Positions 59,908-64,000 of a stretch of 64,000 nucleotides of DNA are shown piece after piece. The stretch's first letter is position 1, and each line of letters opens with the position of its first letter. The stretch is taken from the NCBI GenBank assembly GCA_018266355.1, contig JAFEAP010000006.1, forward strand, positions 62,001-126,000, in the 5' to 3' direction. The notes beneath the pieces are model-generated. The model saw only the letters and a list, made by a program, of their open reading frames with translations. It did not search any database and was not told where the DNA came from. The stretch is from Bdellovibrionales bacterium. GTDB lineage: Bacteria > Bdellovibrionota > UBA1018. The translations under genes and the position numbers were made by a program.

Positions 59908-60393
59908 ATGGTCACCCGCCCCTTGGCGGACGCGCTCGTGAGCGTCGTCCCCAAAACCATGCAGCTCATCCGAGCGGAAATCCGCCGCTCGTCCGGCGCT
60001 CTCTCCCTCACCCAATTCCGCATCCTCGCGCGGCTTCGGGATTTTCCGCGTACGAACGCCGAACTCGCGGCCGAACTCGGCGTGAGCGATCCGGCGATGA
60101 GCCGCCAGATCCAAACGATGGTCGAGGCCGGGTGGGTGGATCGCGTCTGCGTGAAAAGCGATCGCCGATGTAACCGGCTAAGCCCGACTCGCGCGGGCGA
60201 TACGGCGTTCCTCGCCCTCCGCGAACACGTCGTGAACGAATTCGAACGGCGGATCGAATCCCTCGACGAACTCGACCGCCTCGACCTGAAGGCCGGCCTC
60301 GACGTGATCTCGAATCTCCTCTCCGCCGGCTCATCGGTTTCGGGCCGCGTCGCGATCCCGTCGCACGCGACGATGGAGGGTAGTCCATCGTGA
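59908..60393 (+). CDS. MarR-family transcriptional regulator
   Basis: 161 residues from ATG 59908. Winged helix-turn-helix at about 35-105: Leu-Thr-Gln-Phe-Arg-Ile-Leu, Thr-x-x-Glu-Leu-Ala-Ala-Glu-Leu-Gly-Val-Ser, Pro-Ala-Met-Ser-Arg-Gln-Ile, then the wing with Asp-Arg-Arg-Cys-Asn-Arg-Leu-Ser-Pro-Thr, a small variation on the usual Asp-x-Arg. Helices at both ends form the dimer. The gene is the first of the operon and is coupled to the TolC-like gene by a GTGA overlap. It most likely represses its own operon until a toxic small molecule is bound. Confidence 0.88.
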   Translation: MVTRPLADALVSVVPKTMQLIRAEIRRSSGALSLTQFRILARLRDFPRTNAELAAELGVSDPAMSRQIQTMVEAGWVDRVCVKSDRRCNRLSPTRAGDTAFLALREHVVNEFERRIESLDELDRLDLKAGLDVISNLLSAGSSVSGRVAIPSHATMEGSPS

Positions 60394-61724
60394 AAACCGA
60401 ACTCCTCCTCGCTCTCGCCTCCGTGGTCGTCGCGGTACCCGGAGCTTTTGCCGCACCTGATTCGGCGGGAGTCAGCGTCCTCACCCTCCGCCAGGCGGTC
60501 GACCGCGCCCTCGGAGCGAATCCGTCGGTCGTCGAGGCGCGCGAGAAAGTCCAGGAGCAAAAGAGTTTCCACTCGGCCGGGATATCGGCTCTCTTTCCGA
60601 GATTGAACGGCACTCTGCGCGGAGAACGCCGGAAGGACAGCGTCCTCACGGGCCTCGCCGCCTTCAACGGCGAAGCCTATAACCAATACGAGGCGAGTCT
60701 CCAACTCGTCCAACCGATTTATAACGGCGGCGGACTCTGGTCGGGCCTCACCTCGCTCTCTCGCGCCCGGACGGTGGCGGACCTCGACCTGAAGATCGCC
60801 GAACGCGATACCACCGTCGACGTGATCGCGGCTTATTACACGGTCCTCATGAACCAGGAAAAGCTCGCGGCGCTCCGGAATAACCGCAAGATCCAAGACG
60901 AATCCCTCGGCGTCGCGAAGCACCGGGCGAACATCGGCCGCGGTCAGACCCTCGACGTCCTCGAGATGAAGACCCAGATCGCCCTCCTCGACTCGAAAAT
61001 CGCCCAGACGGAAGCCGATTTGAAGACGGCCGTCGTCGGACTCATGCTCCTCTTCGCCGATCGCACGACGACCGCGGTCGATCTGAAAGGTTCGCTCCGG
61101 CCGAAGGGGCTCCGCGAATTCCTCGCGAAAACGAAGGATCGTCCGTACGAGATCTACGAATTTTCCCGCATCGCGGCCGTCCGCGACCAGACCGAGGCGA
61201 CGAACAAGACCTCGCTCGCGAAATACTGGCCCCAGCTGAATTTCGTCGGGAACTACGGCCGCGTCTCGAACACGCGCGCCGACCTCACGAACGATTTCGC
61301 GAACGCTTGGAGCTACGGTCTCGAACTCACGATCCCGATCTTCTCCGGCCTCTCTTCGGTCGCCGAAGGGAACGCCTATGCCTCGCAGTTGAAGCAGATC
61401 GAGATCCAGGAAGCCCGCGTGAAGGACGCCGCCGCGTTCGCGGAGACGAAGGCGATGCACGACCTCCAAGCCGCCGAAGGCACGATCCAAACCTCGGCCG
61501 ACGCCCTCGACCTCGCGAACCAGGCGATGAAGGAAGCAGCCCGGAATTACCGCTACTCGACCATCGACTACCTTCGCTACCTGAGCATTCAGCAGAGCCT
61601 GCTCGATACCCAGGTCGCCTACCAAACCGCCGAACTCACCTACATCACCTCGATCGCGCACTACCTCGTCGCCACCGGCCACGACGTCGGCGAGCTCGTG
61701 GGAGTCCTGGAAGGAACGCCATGA
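60390..61724 (+). CDS. TolC-family outer membrane efflux protein
   Basis: 444 residues, typical for the family. Signal peptide ending Ala-Phe-Ala, then the two-fold repeated helix-strand pattern of TolC: Leu-x-Leu-Arg-Gln-Ala-Val-Asp-Arg-Ala-Leu-x-x-Asn-Pro at the start, and a second half with Gly-Leu-Glu-Leu-Thr-Ile-Pro-Ile-Phe-Ser-Gly. Long helical hairpins form the periplasmic tunnel. GTG start within the marR stop; GGAGGG lies about 10 nt upstream. No RND or MFS pump or adaptor gene is in the visible part of the operon, so the partner is either downstream of the window or elsewhere. Confidence 0.9.
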   Translation: MKTELLLALASVVVAVPGAFAAPDSAGVSVLTLRQAVDRALGANPSVVEAREKVQEQKSFHSAGISALFPRLNGTLRGERRKDSVLTGLAAFNGEAYNQYEASLQLVQPIYNGGGLWSGLTSLSRARTVADLDLKIAERDTTVDVIAAYYTVLMNQEKLAALRNNRKIQDESLGVAKHRANIGRGQTLDVLEMKTQIALLDSKIAQTEADLKTAVVGLMLLFADRTTTAVDLKGSLRPKGLREFLAKTKDRPYEIYEFSRIAAVRDQTEATNKTSLAKYWPQLNFVGNYGRVSNTRADLTNDFANAWSYGLELTIPIFSGLSSVAEGNAYASQLKQIEIQEARVKDAAAFAETKAMHDLQAAEGTIQTSADALDLANQAMKEAARNYRYSTIDYLRYLSIQQSLLDTQVAYQTAELTYITSIAHYLVATGHDVGELVGVLEGTP

Positions 61725-62689
61725 AGTCCCCGAAAACGGTCCGTTTCGTCGCTTTCGCCTCGCTCGCCCTCCTCGGCGGCCTCGCCCTCTCCGGATGCGG
61801 AAAGGATCGCACCGTCGATCAGTACTTCGCCCAGAAGGAAAACGAGAAGCAGCGCCAAACCAGCCAGTCGATCGAAGGCACCTTCGAAGGAACGCTCCTC
61901 TCGAAAATGAACGGCAAACCGATGGGCGCGCTCTCCGTCGAGATCTACGGCGACACCAACATCCCCGACGGATCCGTACAGACTAAAAACGTGATTGCGG
62001 CGAACATCACGCTCTCTACCAAGGCCTTCAGCCGGACGATCAACGCGACGAACGGCTTCTACAACATCTACTCCCACGCTTACCAACTCGACTTCGCGAT
62101 CGAGAACGGCCAAGTCGACGCGACCGGAAAACCGCGGGCGATCAAGTTCCGCTTCGCCGGCAAGCTCGATCCGGTGACGAAGGTCATGGACGGAACGATC
62201 CAGTGCGTGGATTACGCGAAATACGGCGGAAGATACCGGCTCACGCGCGGCGCGAACTCGCCGCAGCTCGAGGACACCCGCATTCCTACCGAACGGGCGG
62301 AAGCGACCCTCGGTAAGATCTACTCCGTCACGCAGGAAGTGCTCGGGACGGAGCAGCGGGTGACGATGAAGTTCGCGGAGCCGACGGCGACCCCCGAGGG
62401 CGAATTCCTCGAACTCTTCTACCCGGTCCGTTTCGTCACCGTCTCGGTGACGCTCACCGAAACGAAATACGGCGAGGACATCATGACCATTCCGTTCACG
62501 AACGCGGAATGGGACATGGACTCCCGGACGCTGAACGGGGCGATGTCGGGCGCGGCCGGTTCCGGCGGCACGCAGCCCTATCATTTCACCCTCCAATGCA
62601 CCGAAAGCGGCAGCGCGAAAGTTCCGGCCTGGGATTGCCACTGGTCCGGAAACGTCGCGTTCGACTTCAAAGCCAAGGCGGTCCGATGA
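61721..62689 (+). CDS. Lipoprotein (paralogue of the last gene in the window)
   Basis: 322 residues. Lipoprotein signal with Ala-Leu-Ser-Gly-Cys, then Gly-Lys-Asp-Arg-Thr and a short charged helix. The rest is beta-rich, with Gly-x-x-Gly-Thr-Leu, Lys-Pro-Met-Gly-x-Leu and Tyr-Gly-Gly-x-Tyr-Arg-Leu. The same landmarks recur in the gene at 63415, so the two are paralogues. Good AAGGA ribosome binding site; ATGA overlap with the TolC-like gene and with the next gene. Family not recognised. The position in an efflux-type operon suggests a role at the outer membrane next to the TolC-like channel. Confidence 0.72.
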   Translation: MKSPKTVRFVAFASLALLGGLALSGCGKDRTVDQYFAQKENEKQRQTSQSIEGTFEGTLLSKMNGKPMGALSVEIYGDTNIPDGSVQTKNVIAANITLSTKAFSRTINATNGFYNIYSHAYQLDFAIENGQVDATGKPRAIKFRFAGKLDPVTKVMDGTIQCVDYAKYGGRYRLTRGANSPQLEDTRIPTERAEATLGKIYSVTQEVLGTEQRVTMKFAEPTATPEGEFLELFYPVRFVTVSVTLTETKYGEDIMTIPFTNAEWDMDSRTLNGAMSGAAGSGGTQPYHFTLQCTESGSAKVPAWDCHWSGNVAFDFKAKAVR

Positions 62690-63399
62690 AACAGGAATTT
62701 TCCTATCCCGTTTACCTTCCCCTCCTGATCGTGCTCCTCGTGGTGCTCGTGCTCGCGAGCGTCGCGCGGGCGGCGACGCCCGTCTCGGTTTCCCGGTCTC
62801 CCCTCGAAGTCGATCGAGGTCGGATTTACACCGACCTGCTCAGGGAGCGGCCGACGGAAACCCTAAAGCCCCAAGCCGAAGTCGGCGTCTCGACTTGGCG
62901 CCCGCGCGGCCGTGCTTACTCGGACTTCACGAACCAGACGGCGCCGCAGACCGCGCTCCGCCTCGTCGTCCCGGGTCCTTCGGCCGGGCCGGTGGCCCTG
63001 AACGGCGTCGCGGGTTTCGGGTACCTCGGGCTCACCCGCACCGAGGCGGTGACGCTATCGAACGGAGTCGAAACGACGAACGAACGCCAGATCTCGATCC
63101 TCGAACTCCCGCTCGGTTTCGAGCTCGCGCCGAAAGGGCTCGCGTTCGGACGGCTCTCCGCGTTCGCGGAACTCGGAGCGCTACCGACCCTCTTCGTTTT
63201 CGGGCATTCGCTCGACGAGGATGGACACTCGAACGGCGGCCTGGGCGCGTACGGCGACCTCGGCGCCCTCTATAACTTCGGCGGACCGCGCTTCGATGCG
63301 GTCAGCCTCGTCGCGACGGCAGGCTACCGCACCCGGATTTCCGGGGACGTCGACACGGCCGGATTCGCCGCCCGCTTCGGCGTTCGGCTCGGACTTTAG
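62686..63399 (+). CDS. Small outer membrane protein in the TolC operon
   Basis: 237 residues. A signal-like hydrophobic helix (about 9-28) ends Ala-Arg-Ala. The mature part alternates hydrophobic and polar residues in about eight strands, and its last strand ends Gly-Val-Arg-Leu-Gly-Leu, fitting a small beta-barrel although the C-terminal residue is not aromatic. Start ATG 62686 overlaps the previous stop; AAGGCGG is the ribosome binding site. Not matched to a family. It lies between two paralogous lipoprotein genes. Confidence 0.65.
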   Translation: MKQEFSYPVYLPLLIVLLVVLVLASVARAATPVSVSRSPLEVDRGRIYTDLLRERPTETLKPQAEVGVSTWRPRGRAYSDFTNQTAPQTALRLVVPGPSAGPVALNGVAGFGYLGLTRTEAVTLSNGVETTNERQISILELPLGFELAPKGLAFGRLSAFAELGALPTLFVFGHSLDEDGHSNGGLGAYGDLGALYNFGGPRFDAVSLVATAGYRTRISGDVDTAGFAARFGVRLGL

Positions 63400-63414
63400 G
63401 CGGGAGATCGAACT

Positions 63415-64000
63415 ATGAAACTCACGAATCGCACCCTCGTTCTCCTCGCCCTGCTCGCCGCGCTTTCCGGTTGCGGAAAGGATCGCACGATCGAACAGGC
63501 GGACGCGCAGAAGAACATCGACGACCAAGCCGAAACCGATCGCGTGGCCGGAGTCTATACCGGCACGCTCTTCGCGAAGAGCGGCGGAAAACCGATGGGC
63601 TCGCTTACGATCGAACTCTCTGCGGATACCCGCGTCGAGGGCGGGGCCCAGTCGAGTGTCGTCAGCGCCCAAGCCACCCTCGAAACGAGCGATCGTTCCG
63701 GAAGATCCTCGGAAACGATCCACTTCGCCGACGGTCGCTACGACCTCGTGAACCACTCCTTCCGAATCAACACGACGGTCGGTTTCACCCGGTCCCAATC
63801 GGCGACCCTCAGCATCGCAGGAACCGTGAACGACGGGGTCTTGAAAGGGAAGATCGAAGTCCCGAATTACGCCGACTTCGGCGGTACCTATCGCCTCGTG
63901 AAGGACGCCCCTGCGGCCGACGTCGCGGCCGGACCGGGAGCGCTCGACCGCGCGCGCGGGACGCGGGCGACGAACTACCGGGGCCGCGCGACGACCGATC
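63415..64000 (+). CDS. Lipoprotein (3' partial), paralogue of 61721-62689
   Basis: 195 complete codons are visible; the frame is open at the window end. Lipoprotein signal with Ala-Leu-Ser-Gly-Cys-Gly-Lys-Asp-Arg-Thr, then Gly-x-Tyr-x-Gly-Thr-Leu, Lys-Pro-Met-Gly-Ser-Leu and Phe-Gly-Gly-Thr-Tyr-Arg-Leu-Val, matching the earlier lipoprotein step for step. GGGAG lies 8 nt before the ATG. It is 15 nt after the preceding stop, so it is in the same operon. Confidence 0.75.
   Translation, partial: MKLTNRTLVLLALLAALSGCGKDRTIEQADAQKNIDDQAETDRVAGVYTGTLFAKSGGKPMGSLTIELSADTRVEGGAQSSVVSAQATLETSDRSGRSSETIHFADGRYDLVNHSFRINTTVGFTRSQSATLSIAGTVNDGVLKGKIEVPNYADFGGTYRLVKDAPAADVAAGPGALDRARGTRATNYRGRATTD

Noticed and set aside
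1..64000. CRISPR arrays, tRNA or rRNA genes, IS elements
   Set aside because: I read the intergenic regions for direct repeats with spacers, cloverleaf motifs and transposase genes and found none.

Overview
The window is about 62-65% G+C, dense (53 protein genes, most intergenic gaps under 150 bp) and clearly from a Gram-negative bacterium: it has many lipobox-type lipoproteins, OmpA-like, FadL-like and TolC-like outer-membrane proteins, a TonB-like protein and the MepA murein endopeptidase. The mix of secreted trypsin-like, subtilisin-like and zinc proteases, anchor-type repeat proteins and many orphan lipoproteins fits Bdellovibrionota or a nearby delta-like lineage. This is an inference from gene content only; no rRNA or other phylogenetic marker was analysed.

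Layout. 1-7.0 kb: a giant surface protein cut by the window edge (nine Ig-like anchor domains plus a seven-repeat RCC1 propeller), a small membrane protein, an OmpA-family protein and a PA14 lipoprotein. 7.0-16.1 kb: a probable nine-gene minus-strand operon, mostly joined by 4-nt overlaps: ABC-2 exporter (ATPase, two permeases), Gcr-type membrane protein, rsmD, coaD, aminotransferase, lipoprotein, FadL-like protein. 16-25 kb: a Cys-rich secreted peptide, fadE, a large methyltransferase-like orphan, a BrnT/BrnA toxin-antitoxin pair with a palindromic operator, and a ChaN-like gene pair. 25-32.7 kb: FN3 lipoprotein, subtilase, DUF805 protein, a sigma-54 two-component system and metG. 32.7-43.7 kb: a coiled-coil orphan, TonB-like protein, a sigma4/zinc-finger membrane protein, aminotransferase, AI-2E-family exporter, two trypsin-like proteases, a lipoprotein, uvrC and a zinc-ribbon/Tudor protein. 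43.9-49.5 kb: a polar amino acid ABC importer with the binding protein fused to the permease, a degenerate metallo-beta-lactamase lipoprotein and a DUF255 thioredoxin-like protein. 49.5-55.3 kb: MepA, two paralogous zinc metalloproteases, an acyltransferase and uvrB. 55.3-59.3 kb: a long structured leader followed by nrdA-nrdB. 59.3-64 kb: a secreted orphan, then a MarR-TolC-lipoprotein-outer membrane protein-lipoprotein operon that runs off the window.

The most interesting non-coding signal is the roughly 260-nt leader of nrdAB (55575-55833). It folds by eye into a closed multi-helix domain, has its own promoter, and is followed by a hairpin abutting the nrdA ribosome binding site. I could not match it to a riboswitch family. 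Other notable points are two long inverted repeats of one apparent family (34306-34431, 43759-43862), several genes whose best promoter ends 6-8 nt before the start codon (probable leaderless mRNAs), a UvrC lacking its C-terminal HhH domain, a MetRS with HIGW in place of HIGH, and a sigma-region-4-like helix-turn-helix fused to an anti-sigma zinc finger and a membrane segment.
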